A stretch of 32,099 nt of DNA from CALCTE01 sp045627885 (GTDB lineage: Bacteria > Bacillota > Clostridia > Oscillospirales > CAG-272): assembly GCA_045627885.1 (NCBI GenBank), contig JAZQOM010000065.1:1-32099 (forward strand), read 5' to 3'. This document shows, piece after piece, positions 22,432 to 30,601 of this stretch (its first letter is position 1; each line of letters begins with the position of its first letter). The translations under genes and the position numbers were made by a program. A model generated the notes under the pieces. That model was not told the DNA's origin, searched no databases, and saw only the letters and a program-made list of their open reading frames with translations.

Positions 22432-22457
22432 GGGCAGGCAGAATTGCCTGCCCTTTT
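22432..22457 (+). terminator. intrinsic terminator after rplS
   Basis: GGGCAGGC (22432-22439), loop AGAATT, GCCTGCCC (22446-22453), then TTTT. It may cut most transcripts between rplS and lepB; no clear promoter was found for lepB in the remaining 30 nt, so partial read-through is likely. Confidence 0.8.
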
Positions 22458-22487
22458 GACTTATTTGCGCGAAGAAAGGGAGATATC

Positions 22488-23105
22488 ATGGAAGAGTTCG
22501 ACAGCGAAAACTTAACAAATGAACAGCCCGAAAATATCATAGACGGAAATGTTGTCAAAAGGAGCATAGTATCCGCCGTATTTGACTGGGTGGAAACGAT
22601 TGCCTTTGCGTTTTGCTTTGTTGTGCTGATATTCACATTTCTTTTCAAGGTGGTCACCGTCAAGGGCCCGTCTATGAACTATACGCTTTACGAAGGGCAG
22701 AAGCTTGTTATAAGCTCACTTTTTTATGCTCCCGAGAGGGGCGATATCGTAGTTATAGATACGCCCAAATTCAACGAACCGATAATTAAGAGAATAATAG
22801 CTTTAGGCGGCGATACGGTGGATATCGACTTTGAGAACTGGATAATAAATGTCACCACCGCCGACGGTAAAAAGATAACATATCAAAACGAGAAATATGT
22901 CAACTATATAAGCGGCTCAGATATGGGCGACGATATATTGACATATCCGCTGAAGGTTGAGGACGGCAAGGTTTTTGCCATGGGAGATAACCGCCTGCAA
23001 TCGACGGACAGCAGAGCCCGCGGAACATTTGACGAGAGCGATATAATAGGCAAGGCGGTATTCAGACTCTGGCCGTTTGACAAGATAGGAACGCTATATA
23101 AATAA
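22488..23105 (+). CDS. lepB: signal peptidase I
   Basis: A 205-residue membrane-anchored Ser/Lys protease (S26) that removes signal peptides outside the membrane. One N-terminal transmembrane helix (about residues 29-53), catalytic Ser62 in VKGPSMNYTL, general-base Lys101 in IIKRIIALGGD, and the box E motif MGDNRLQSTDSR. AGGGAG precedes the ATG. It follows the rplS terminator and is 12 nt from rbgA. It acts downstream of SecY, encoded in the same window. Confidence 0.95.
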   Translation: MEEFDSENLTNEQPENIIDGNVVKRSIVSAVFDWVETIAFAFCFVVLIFTFLFKVVTVKGPSMNYTLYEGQKLVISSLFYAPERGDIVVIDTPKFNEPIIKRIIALGGDTVDIDFENWIINVTTADGKKITYQNEKYVNYISGSDMGDDILTYPLKVEDGKVFAMGDNRLQSTDSRARGTFDESDIIGKAVFRLWPFDKIGTLYK

Positions 23106-23117
23106 GGACGGTGCGAT

Positions 23118-23981
23118 ATGCCGAGCGATGTAATACAATGGTTCCCGGGGCACATGGCGAAGACGAGAAGGCTGATAAAAGAATGCCTTCCGAGCGTCGA
23201 TATGGTCGTCGAGATACTTGACGCCCGCATACCATACAGCTCCAAAAATCCCGAGATAGACGGCATAATCGGAGACAAGCCGAAGCTTACACTGCTTTCG
23301 AAGGCGTCGCTTGCCGATGCCGCCGTTTCCGCGCAGTGGGAAAGCGCCTATGCCAAAGAGGGCAAGTCGGCAATCTTTTGCGATTTTATCACGGGGCAGA
23401 ATGTAAAAAACATAGTGCCCGCGGCGCGAAAACTGCTCTCCGAAAAGCTCGAAAAATACGCCGAGCGCGGAATGAGCGGCAGAGCCGTGACCGCTATGGT
23501 CGTCGGTATTCCGAATGTAGGCAAAAGCACATTTATAAATACGCTTTGCGGAAGCAAAAAAGCAAAAGCCGAGAATCGTCCCGGCGTAACACTCACAAAA
23601 CAGTGGCTCAGAACCCAAACGGGAATCGACCTGCTCGATATGCCCGGTGTGCTCTGGCCCAAATTTGAAGATGCGGAGGTCGGAGGCAGCCTTGCTCTCA
23701 CGGGAGCGATAAAGGATGACATACTCAATACCGACGAGCTTGCCGTAACACTTTGCAAAAGGCTGAAAGCGCTGTACCCGAAGCTCTTGTGCGAGCGATA
23801 CAAGCTCACAGAGGAAGATATCGCAAGCGCTGAAAGCGACTTCGATATACTCTGTATGATAGGCAAAAAACGCGGCTGCCTTATTTCGGGCGGACAAATA
23901 GATGTAGACAGAGTATCGGGAATAGTTTTGGAAGAATTCAGAAGCGGAAAAATAGGAAGAATAAGTCTGGAGAGACCGTAA
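23118..23981 (+). CDS. rbgA: ribosome biogenesis GTPase RbgA (YlqF) with altered G4 motif
   Basis: A 287-residue circularly permuted GTPase needed for late 50S assembly. Order of motifs is permuted as expected: G4 first (residues 61-64), then G1 GIPNVGKS (130-137) and G3 DMPG (174-177), with a C-terminal RNA-binding helical domain. The N-terminal IQWFPGHMAKTRR signature is intact. Unusual point: G4, normally NKxD, reads SKAS here, losing the Asn and the Asp that confers guanine specificity. The stop shares one base with the rnhB start. Confidence 0.93.
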   Translation: MPSDVIQWFPGHMAKTRRLIKECLPSVDMVVEILDARIPYSSKNPEIDGIIGDKPKLTLLSKASLADAAVSAQWESAYAKEGKSAIFCDFITGQNVKNIVPAARKLLSEKLEKYAERGMSGRAVTAMVVGIPNVGKSTFINTLCGSKKAKAENRPGVTLTKQWLRTQTGIDLLDMPGVLWPKFEDAEVGGSLALTGAIKDDILNTDELAVTLCKRLKALYPKLLCERYKLTEEDIASAESDFDILCMIGKKRGCLISGGQIDVDRVSGIVLEEFRSGKIGRISLERP

Positions 23982-24583
23982 TGGAATACTCGATAGAAGC
24001 AAAGCTGAAAGATAAATACACCGTAATAGCGGGAACGGACGAAGCGGGCAGAGGGCCTCTTGCCGGCCCGGTTTACGCCGCCGCAGTCATTCTGCCATAC
24101 GGACTCGAAATAGAGGGACTCAACGACTCCAAGAAGTTAAGCCCGAAAAAAAGGGAGAAGCTTTTTGACGAAATATGCCAAAAAGCTGTTTCATACTGCA
24201 TAGCGAGCGAGCCCGTTGAGGTAATTGAGAATACGGATATACTTTCCGCATCGCAGAGCGCGATGAGAAAAGCCGTTGCGGGACTTTCGGAAAAGCCGGA
24301 CATCGTTCTTGTTGACGGCAATATAGCAAGGGGCTTTGAAAGCGAAACGATGACCGTCATAGGCGGCGACGCGATTTCCCCGAATATTGCGGCGGCATCG
24401 ATACTTGCAAAGGTGTCGAGGGACAGGTATTGCGAAAAGCTCGACAAAGAATATCCGCAGTACGGCTTTGCAAAGCATAAGGGCTACGGCACTGCGGCGC
24501 ACAGAAAGGCTTTGCTCGAATACGGGCCCTGCCCCGAACACAGACAAAGCTTTCTGCATAAGATACTCGGAGAGCAAAAATGA
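23981..24583 (+). CDS. rnhB: ribonuclease HII
   Basis: A 200-residue enzyme removing RNA from DNA-RNA hybrids and single ribonucleotides from DNA. The acidic active site is visible: Asp20-Glu21 in AGTDEAGRGPLAGP, the Asp of VLVDGN, and the Asp of ASILAKVSRDRY. The ATG overlaps the rbgA stop; the end overlaps yraN by 4 nt. Confidence 0.96.
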   Translation: MEYSIEAKLKDKYTVIAGTDEAGRGPLAGPVYAAAVILPYGLEIEGLNDSKKLSPKKREKLFDEICQKAVSYCIASEPVEVIENTDILSASQSAMRKAVAGLSEKPDIVLVDGNIARGFESETMTVIGGDAISPNIAAASILAKVSRDRYCEKLDKEYPQYGFAKHKGYGTAAHRKALLEYGPCPEHRQSFLHKILGEQK

Positions 24584-24954
24584 AAGGGACAAGGCGTTCG
24601 GTCGGCGCGGCAGCGGAACGCGCAGCTTTGCGCGCATACAGAAGACGCGGATACAAAAAAGTCTGCACAAACTATGCCGTCAAGGGCGGCGAAATAGATT
24701 TGATAGTCCGAAACGGGAATTACCTTGTATTCGTCGAAGTCAAAGCGAGGAAGAAGGGCAGTCCCGTCGGCGCGCTCGAAGCGGTAAACCTGCAAAAGCA
24801 GAAGCGGATATCGCGTACCGCGGCGATGTATCTTGCAAAATGTCCGCCCGAAATGCGTTCGCTTCAGCCGCGCTTTGATGTTGCGGCTGTCGAGCTTTGC
24901 GGCATATTCCGCAAGGTGACGGATATAATAGAAAACGCCTTTGATTTCAGATGA
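24580..24954 (+). CDS. yraN: YraN family (UPF0102) putative nuclease
   Basis: A 124-residue protein with the restriction-endonuclease-like core GGEIDLIVRNGNYLVFVEVK (Glu/Asp and Glu-x-Lys pair), the conserved start GAAAERAALRAYRRRGYK and KQKRISRTAAMYL. The molecular role is not established for the family; a Holliday-junction-resolvase-like fold is known. It is coupled at both ends: ATGA overlap with rnhB (24580-24583) and with the next gene. Confidence 0.9.
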   Translation: MKGTRRSVGAAAERAALRAYRRRGYKKVCTNYAVKGGEIDLIVRNGNYLVFVEVKARKKGSPVGALEAVNLQKQKRISRTAAMYLAKCPPEMRSLQPRFDVAAVELCGIFRKVTDIIENAFDFR

Positions 24955-25877
24955 AATATTTTGATTTGCACTGCGATACCGCGACTGAGCTTTTCGATAA
25001 GGGAATGCCTTTTTCGGAAAATTCTCTGCATATAGATTCAAAAAAAGCGTCTTTTTTTGAAAACTATACACAGGTGTTTGCGGTATGGAGCAATCCCGAG
25101 CGAAGCGACAGCAAAAGCTATGAGCGCTTTTTCGAGGTCGCGGATTTTATAAAGAATGAAAAAAACGGTTTTCCCGCCGTAATAACCGACAGAGCGTCAC
25201 TTGCGAAAGGCGGCGCGATAATCGGCGTTGAGGGAGCAAACTTACTGCAAAACGACATATCGCGCATTGACGCATTATATAAAAGCGGACTCCGCGTGCT
25301 CACGCTTTCGTGGGGAGCAAAAAATGCACTCTGCGGCTCGCACGAAGAGGGTAGCGGACTTACGGAGCTCGGCAAAGAGGCGGTATTGAGGTGCTTTGCG
25401 CTCGGCATAGCCGTAGACCTTTCGCATTCGTCGGATAAAACTGCCGATGCGGTGCTGGAGCTTTCAAAAAAGTACGGCACGCCCGTAATCGCATCGCACA
25501 GCGCTTCAAGAGAGCTATGCAATATACAGAGAAATATACCGCCGCATCAGGCAAAGCGCATCGCCGAGCTCGGCGGAATCGTCGGAATAAACCTTGTGGG
25601 CTCGCATCTTTGCCCCGACTATTTTGAAAACGGAGCGGATATTTCCGATGTCACGGCACACGCCGAGGCTCTTGTTAATTCCTGCGGAATAAACGGAGTA
25701 TCGGTCGGCGCCGATTTCGACGGCACGGAGAAGCTTCCGCGCGGCATTTCGTCCGCGGCAGATGCCGAAAAGCTGTACGACGCATTTTCAAAGCGCTTCG
25801 GAAGCGACGGCGCGGACAGAATTTTTTATAAAAACGCATACGATTATTTTTACGGATTATTCAGGGAGGCGGAATAA
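24951..25877 (+). CDS. membrane dipeptidase family protein (peptidase M19)
   Basis: A 308-residue zinc dipeptidase of the renal-dipeptidase family. Metal-site elements: FDLHCDTATE (His7, Asp9), IIGVEGANLL (bridging Glu), AVDLSHSSD and VIASHSASRELCNIQRN (His residues), and VGADFDG (Asp). No signal peptide, so probably cytosolic despite the family name; likely substrates are dipeptides. The start overlaps the yraN stop by 4 nt and the stop shares a base with the thrC start, so it belongs to this operon. Confidence 0.92.
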   Translation: MKYFDLHCDTATELFDKGMPFSENSLHIDSKKASFFENYTQVFAVWSNPERSDSKSYERFFEVADFIKNEKNGFPAVITDRASLAKGGAIIGVEGANLLQNDISRIDALYKSGLRVLTLSWGAKNALCGSHEEGSGLTELGKEAVLRCFALGIAVDLSHSSDKTADAVLELSKKYGTPVIASHSASRELCNIQRNIPPHQAKRIAELGGIVGINLVGSHLCPDYFENGADISDVTAHAEALVNSCGINGVSVGADFDGTEKLPRGISSAADAEKLYDAFSKRFGSDGADRIFYKNAYDYFYGLFREAE

Positions 25878-27352
25878 TGGACTATCAAAGCACAAGAGGA
25901 AACAGCGAAAAAACGACATCGGCGATGGCGATAAAGCTCGGCATAGCGCCCGACGGCGGATTATATATGCCGGAGTCTATACCGGAGGTCGGTGAAGAAT
26001 TCATAAAAGAGCTCTGCGCTGTCGACTACAACGGCAGAGCGGTAGCGGTTTTGTCAAAGTTTTTGACCGACTACACAAAGGACGAGCTCGAACACGCCGC
26101 AAGCTTTGCATACGGCGGCGGCAAGTTCGACGGATTCCCCGCTCCCGTCGTAAGCGTAAATGACGGCACGGATGTACTTGAGCTCTGGCACGGCCCCACT
26201 GCGGCATTCAAGGATATGGCTTTGCAGATTTGCCCCACACTGCTTTCAACGGCGCTTACAAAGACCGGAGAAAAGGGAGACGCATTTATTCTCGTTGCAA
26301 CATCCGGAGATACGGGCAAGGCGGCTCTTGAGGGCTACAAGAATGTTCCGCACACAAAAATAATGGTATTCTATCCCGAAAACGGAGTTTCCGCCGTCCA
26401 GAAGCTGCAGATGACAACGCAGGAGGGCGACAATGTCTCCGTCTGCGCGATAAACGGCTGCTTTGACGACGCCCAGACGGGAGTCAAAAAGATATTTGCG
26501 GACAGCGCGGTAAAGGCAAAGCTTGCCGAAAACAATAAGTTTTTCTCAAGCGCCAACTCGATAAACTGGGGCAGACTTGCGCCGCAGATAGTCTACTATT
26601 TCTCAGCGTACTGCGATATGGTAAACTCAGGCAGAATAAAGCTCGGCGACAAGATAAATGTCACTGTTCCCACAGGCAACTTCGGCAATATATTTGCAGG
26701 CTATATCGCACGCACGATGGGACTTCCCGTAAAGAGATTCATCTGCGCGTCGAATAAGAACAACATCTTGACCGATTTCATTAAAACGGGAACATACGAC
26801 CGCAACAGAGAGTTCTACCTCACGATGTCGCCGTCGATGGATATACTCATATCATCAAATCTTGAAAGATTCTTATACCTTTGCGCCGGCAGCGAGCTCA
26901 CATCCGAATATATGAAGTCGCTTTCCGAGAGCGGAAAATACAGCGTTTCAAAAGAAGTGTTTGCGAAGCTTACGGATGTATTCTCGGGCGAATTCTGCGA
27001 CGAGGAAAACACCGCAAAGACGATAAAGAAATACTACGAAGAATGCGGCTACCTCTGCGATACGCATACGGCGGTAGCGCTTTACGGAGCGGATAAATAC
27101 AGAGAGGAGAGCGGCGACAAAACGCCGATGCTCGTCGTATCCACCGCAAGCCCGTACAAATTCGCGGATAATGTTTACTTTGCGCTCACGGGCAAAAAGA
27201 GCAAGGATTCACTTAACGCTCTTGACGACCTGTATGCGCTCACAAATAAAAAAATACCGACACCGCTTTCCGGAATTGCCGGCAGAAAGGTCAGATTTAC
27301 GGAATGCGTCGAGCCATGCGATATGGCGGACGCAGTAATACGCAATATGTAA
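25877..27352 (+). CDS. thrC: threonine synthase
   Basis: A 491-residue PLP enzyme converting O-phosphohomoserine to threonine. The long (fungal/E. coli-like) form begins YQSTRGNSEKTTSAMAIKLG; the PLP lysine is Lys112 in HGPTAAFKDMALQ, with LVATSGDTGKAALEGYKN and the phosphate-binding VPTGNFGNIFAGYIA further on. It starts on the last base of the dipeptidase stop. No other threonine genes are nearby, and it is followed by a perfect hairpin. Confidence 0.96.
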   Translation: MDYQSTRGNSEKTTSAMAIKLGIAPDGGLYMPESIPEVGEEFIKELCAVDYNGRAVAVLSKFLTDYTKDELEHAASFAYGGGKFDGFPAPVVSVNDGTDVLELWHGPTAAFKDMALQICPTLLSTALTKTGEKGDAFILVATSGDTGKAALEGYKNVPHTKIMVFYPENGVSAVQKLQMTTQEGDNVSVCAINGCFDDAQTGVKKIFADSAVKAKLAENNKFFSSANSINWGRLAPQIVYYFSAYCDMVNSGRIKLGDKINVTVPTGNFGNIFAGYIARTMGLPVKRFICASNKNNILTDFIKTGTYDRNREFYLTMSPSMDILISSNLERFLYLCAGSELTSEYMKSLSESGKYSVSKEVFAKLTDVFSGEFCDEENTAKTIKKYYEECGYLCDTHTAVALYGADKYREESGDKTPMLVVSTASPYKFADNVYFALTGKKSKDSLNALDDLYALTNKKIPTPLSGIAGRKVRFTECVEPCDMADAVIRNM

Positions 27353-27368
27353 CGGGGAAAATTCCCCG
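27353..27368. terminator. perfect hairpin between convergent thrC and DUF1540 gene
   Basis: CGGGGAA (27353-27359), AA, TTCCCCG (27362-27368), immediately after the thrC stop and 5 nt from the end of the minus-strand gene. No T tract exists on either strand, so it could be a weak bidirectional terminator or 3'-end stabiliser. Confidence 0.5.
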
Positions 27369-27373
27369 CGGCA

Positions 27374-27562
27374 TCAGCCGAGATTCTTCTGCTTGAAGGT
27401 TGAGCATACCGTATCGGTGCAGCTAGTGGCATAAGACGGGCCGACATTTATCTTGCTTGCGGTGCAGTACTTGTCGCCGTCGTGGTGAATGCAGTTTTTC
27501 ACATTACAGCTGATTCCCTTGATATGCTCGGGCTCTTTGTCGTTGTAGTTAAAAAGATTCAT
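27374..27562 (-). CDS. DUF1540 domain protein
   Basis: A 62-residue Cys-rich protein with the DUF1540 pattern: ISCNVKNCIHHDGDKYCTAS followed by KINVG and SCTDTVCSTF; five Cys (19, 24, 33, 48, 53) plus His residues suggest metal binding. The ATG at 27562 is used because GGAAGGAG lies just upstream; a longer frame has no site. Function unknown; such proteins are common in spore-forming Clostridia. Confidence 0.88.
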   Translation of the reverse strand: MNLFNYNDKEPEHIKGISCNVKNCIHHDGDKYCTASKINVGPSYATSCTDTVCSTFKQKNLG

Positions 27563-27596
27563 AAATAAGCTCCTTCCTTTCGGATGTACGCTTATT

Positions 27597-27615
27597 TTTC
27601 CGCGCGGCGCGGAAA
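27597..27615. other. GC-rich hairpin in the divergent DUF1540/phosphoesterase spacer
   Basis: TTTCCGCG (27597-27604), CGG, CGCGGAAA (27608-27615). It directly abuts a TATAAT on the minus strand (27615-27620), which may be the -10 element for the DUF1540 gene, although no good -35 was found. The hairpin would then lie at the 5' end of that mRNA. Confidence 0.4.
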
Positions 27616-27638
27616 TTATACATTTCGGAGAGAACAAT

Positions 27639-28343
27639 ATGGCAGTATATGCAATATCCGACCCGCACCTTTCGCTCTCGGTACAAAAGCCGATGGATGT
27701 GTTCGGCGGCAGATGGACGGATTACACCGAAAAACTCAAAAAAAGCTTTTCCGAGCTTTCGTCCGGCGATACTGTTGTTATGGCGGGCGATATCTCATGG
27801 GGCATGAATACGGACGAGGCAAAGCCCGACATAGAGCTTCTCAATACGCTTCCGGCATATAAGATAATAGGCAAGGGCAATCACGACTATTGGTGGAGCA
27901 CAATGGCAAAGCTCGAAAAATTCCGAAAAGAGAACGGCTTTGACAATATCGGCTTTTTGTTCAACAACGCCTATGTTGCGGAGGATACGGTTGTATGCGG
28001 AAGCAGAGGATGGTATCTCGATGCCGAGGTTGCGGGATGCGACAATAAGCTCATAATCGCGCGCGAATGCGGAAGACTCGAGCTTTCGCTCAAAGCGGGC
28101 GAAAAGCTCGCAGAAGAAAACGGACTCGACACGCCCGCGGTGTTTATGCACTATCCGCCGCTTTACGGAGACTACCGATGCGACGAAATAATGGATGTTC
28201 TCATAAGCCACGGCATAAAGAAATGCTTCTACGGACACCTTCACGGAGTTGACGGCTCAAGAATAATCGAGCACAGCGACGGCATGGATTTTGCGCTTTG
28301 CTCGGCGGACTATCTCAATTTCAAACCGATGCGCATAAATTGA
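27639..28343 (+). CDS. calcineurin-like metallophosphoesterase
   Basis: A 234-residue dinuclear metallophosphoesterase. All five blocks are present: ISDPHLS (Asp8, His10), VVMAGDISWG (Asp51), GKGNHDYWWS (Asn81-His82), VFMHYPP and FYGHLHG. No signal peptide; cytosolic. The substrate (phosphoprotein, nucleotide or nucleic acid) cannot be told. GGAGAG precedes the ATG. It is read divergently from the DUF1540 gene and ends before the tig promoter. Confidence 0.92.
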   Translation: MAVYAISDPHLSLSVQKPMDVFGGRWTDYTEKLKKSFSELSSGDTVVMAGDISWGMNTDEAKPDIELLNTLPAYKIIGKGNHDYWWSTMAKLEKFRKENGFDNIGFLFNNAYVAEDTVVCGSRGWYLDAEVAGCDNKLIIARECGRLELSLKAGEKLAEENGLDTPAVFMHYPPLYGDYRCDEIMDVLISHGIKKCFYGHLHGVDGSRIIEHSDGMDFALCSADYLNFKPMRIN

Positions 28344-28351
28344 AAAAACTA

Positions 28352-28380
28352 TTTACAAATGCAATTTTTTGTGGTATAAT
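28352..28380 (+). promoter_or_regulatory. promoter of tig
   Basis: TTTACA (28352-28357), 17-nt spacer, consensus TATAAT (28375-28380), 45 nt before the tig ATG. No CIRCE-type (TTAGCACTC) repeat is seen, so control by HrcA is not indicated. Confidence 0.85.
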
Positions 28381-28425
28381 ACCTGATTAGTAAAATAAAG
28401 CAATATTAAAACGGAGGAACCATAA

Positions 28426-29958
28426 ATGGCACTCATCAATTCCGAAAAAACGGAAAAGAATCTTGTGGAGCTCAAGTTCTCCATAGACAAAGACAGCTTT
28501 GAAAAAGCTATCGAAAAGGTTTACAGAAAGAAAGTCGGCAAAATGAATATTCCCGGCTTCCGTCCCGGCAAAGCGCCGAGAAACATCATCGAAAAGATGT
28601 ACGGCAAGGGCGTATTCTACGAGGACGCGATAGATATGCTTCTGCCCGAGGCATACGAGGATGCGGTTAAGACAGCGGGCATAGAAGTTGTCAGCCGTCC
28701 CGAGTTCGATATCGACTCAATCGAGGGCGATGTCGTAATCAAAGCAAAGGTATACACAAAGCCGGAAGTTGAAATAAAGGACTATACGGGCATCAAAGCC
28801 GAAAAGAAGGTTGAGCCCGTCACCGACGAAGAAGTAGAGCACGAGATAGGTCATGTCAGAGAGAGAAACGCAAGAGAAGTCGAAGTGACCGACAGAGCCG
28901 CACGGATGGGCGACACTGTAAAGATTGACTACGAAGGCTCTGTTGACGGAGTGCCCTTTGAGGGCGGAAAAGGAGAGGGCCATCCTCTCAAGCTCGGCTC
29001 CGGTCAGTTCATTCCCGGATTTGAGGAGCAGATTGTCGGCAAAAAGATTGGCGAGCAGTTCGATGTATGCGTAAAATTCCCCGAGGAATATCACGCAAAG
29101 GAGCTCGCCGGCAAGGATGCCGTATTCAAGACACTCATTCATGCAATTACTTATGAGGAGCTTCCCGAGGAAGACGACGAATTCGCAAAGGATGTATCGG
29201 AATTCGATACACTTGCTGAATATAAGGCTGACCTCAAGGCAAAAATGGAAAAGAGAAACGAGCAGAAAGCCGACAACGATGTTGAGGGCCAGCTTGCAGA
29301 TGTGCTGATAGCAAAGCTTGAAGCGGATATCCCCGACGCGATGATTGAGTCCGAAGTCGACAATATGATTTACGACTACGACCAGAATATGCGCGCACAG
29401 GGACTTGATATGGAAACATATCTCAAGTACACAGGCCAGAAGCCCGAGGATGTCAGAGCGCAGTTCAAGCCCAACGCAGAGCGTCAGGTAAAGCTTCGTC
29501 TTGCATTCGAGAAGATTGCCGAGAAGGAGAAGCTCGAAGTCACCGACGAAAAGCTCGAGGAAGAGTATAAGAGACTTTCCGAAATGTACAGCGTGGACAT
29601 TGAAAAAGTAAAAGAGAGCCTTCCCGCAGATATGATGAAGAAGGACCTCATTCTCCGTGTAGCCGCAGATTTCGTTAAGGAGCACGCAGAGATAACGGCT
29701 TCCAAGGCAAAGAAGCCTGCCGCAAAGAAAGCGGCTCCCAAGAAGGCTGAAGCCGTAAAGGAAGAAAAGCCCGCAGAGGAGACCGAGAAGAAGGCTCCCG
29801 CAAAGAAGCCTGCCGCAAAGAAAGCGACAGCTCCCAAGGCGGAGAAGAAGGAAGAAGCTGCAGAGGGCGAGAAGAAGCCCGCCGCAAAGAAGACTTCCTC
29901 AACCACCGCAACAAAAAAGAAGACCGCCGCAAAGGCAGAGGAGAAAAAGGCTGAATAA
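28426..29958 (+). CDS. tig: trigger factor with 86-residue Lys/Ala-rich C-terminal extension
   Basis: A 510-residue ribosome-bound chaperone. The N-terminal ribosome-docking domain carries GFRPGKAP (residues 44-51). The FKBP-type prolyl isomerase domain (about 150-245) shows GDTVKIDYEGSVDGVPFEGG. The helical chaperone domain runs to about 424. Residues 425-510 are an added tail of Lys, Ala, Pro, Glu with repeated KKPAAKK, like histone H1 or bacterial H1-like tails; usual length is about 430. A 27-nt direct repeat (29707-29733 and 29800-29826) underlies it. The terminator stem overlaps the stop codon. It precedes clpP-clpX, a common pairing. Confidence 0.95.
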   Translation: MALINSEKTEKNLVELKFSIDKDSFEKAIEKVYRKKVGKMNIPGFRPGKAPRNIIEKMYGKGVFYEDAIDMLLPEAYEDAVKTAGIEVVSRPEFDIDSIEGDVVIKAKVYTKPEVEIKDYTGIKAEKKVEPVTDEEVEHEIGHVRERNAREVEVTDRAARMGDTVKIDYEGSVDGVPFEGGKGEGHPLKLGSGQFIPGFEEQIVGKKIGEQFDVCVKFPEEYHAKELAGKDAVFKTLIHAITYEELPEEDDEFAKDVSEFDTLAEYKADLKAKMEKRNEQKADNDVEGQLADVLIAKLEADIPDAMIESEVDNMIYDYDQNMRAQGLDMETYLKYTGQKPEDVRAQFKPNAERQVKLRLAFEKIAEKEKLEVTDEKLEEEYKRLSEMYSVDIEKVKESLPADMMKKDLILRVAADFVKEHAEITASKAKKPAAKKAAPKKAEAVKEEKPAEETEKKAPAKKPAAKKATAPKAEKKEEAAEGEKKPAAKKTSSTTATKKKTAAKAEEKKAE

Positions 29959-29967
29959 GCCTTTTTC
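29944..29967 (+). terminator. hairpin overlapping the tig stop codon
   Basis: AAAAAGGCT (29944-29952), loop GAATA, AGCCTTTTT (29958-29966) with further T residues. The left arm is coding sequence (last codons of tig) and the stop TAA is in the loop and right arm. It probably attenuates tig to clpP read-through. Confidence 0.75.
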
Positions 29968-30004
29968 TTTCATATAACTCGTTTTTCGAAAGGAGAACAG
30001 AAAA

Positions 30005-30589
30005 ATGGCACTTGTACCGATGGTAATCGAACAGACGAACAGAGGAGAGCGTTCGTTCGACATTTACTCAAGACTCCTCAATGACAGAATCATATTCTTA
30101 TCCGACGAAGTAAACGACGCAACGGCAAGCCTTGTCGTCGCACAGCTTCTGTATCTCGAGTCGCAGGACCCCGACAAGGATATATTCTTCTATATCAACA
30201 GCCCCGGCGGAAGCATCACATCGGGTATGGCGATATACGACACGATGAACTACATCAAATGCGATGTATCGACTATCTGCGTGGGTATGGCGGCGTCGAT
30301 GGGAGCATTTCTGCTTGCCGCAGGCACAAAGGGCAAGAGATACGCACTCCCCAACAGCGAAATAATGATACATCAGCCTCTCGGCGGATTCCAGGGACAG
30401 GCGAGCGATATTCAGATTCACGCCGACCACATCATACGCATTAAGGAAAAGATGAACAAAATCCTTTCCGAAAAGACCGGCAAGCCCTACGAAACCGTCG
30501 TAAAGGATACCGAGAGAGACAATTTTATGACTGCGGAGCAGGCGCTTGAATACGGCCTTATCGACAAGGTCATGGAAAAACGCGCTTAA
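30005..30589 (+). CDS. clpP: ATP-dependent Clp protease proteolytic subunit
   Basis: A 194-residue serine protease forming the tetradecameric chamber. Catalytic triad Ser98 (GMAASMGAF), His123 (MIHQPLGG) and Asp172 are all in place. It starts MALVPMVIEQTNRGERSFDI, so the propeptide is minimal. AAAGGAG precedes the ATG. It is 12 nt upstream of clpX and probably co-transcribed. Confidence 0.97.
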   Translation: MALVPMVIEQTNRGERSFDIYSRLLNDRIIFLSDEVNDATASLVVAQLLYLESQDPDKDIFFYINSPGGSITSGMAIYDTMNYIKCDVSTICVGMAASMGAFLLAAGTKGKRYALPNSEIMIHQPLGGFQGQASDIQIHADHIIRIKEKMNKILSEKTGKPYETVVKDTERDNFMTAEQALEYGLIDKVMEKRA

Positions 30590-30601
30590 AAAGGGGAACT
30601 T

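Noticed and set aside
28717..29685. 322-codon minus-strand open frame inside tig
   Set aside because: Cys/Leu-rich pseudo-protein typical of antisense reading; tig is certain on the other strand.
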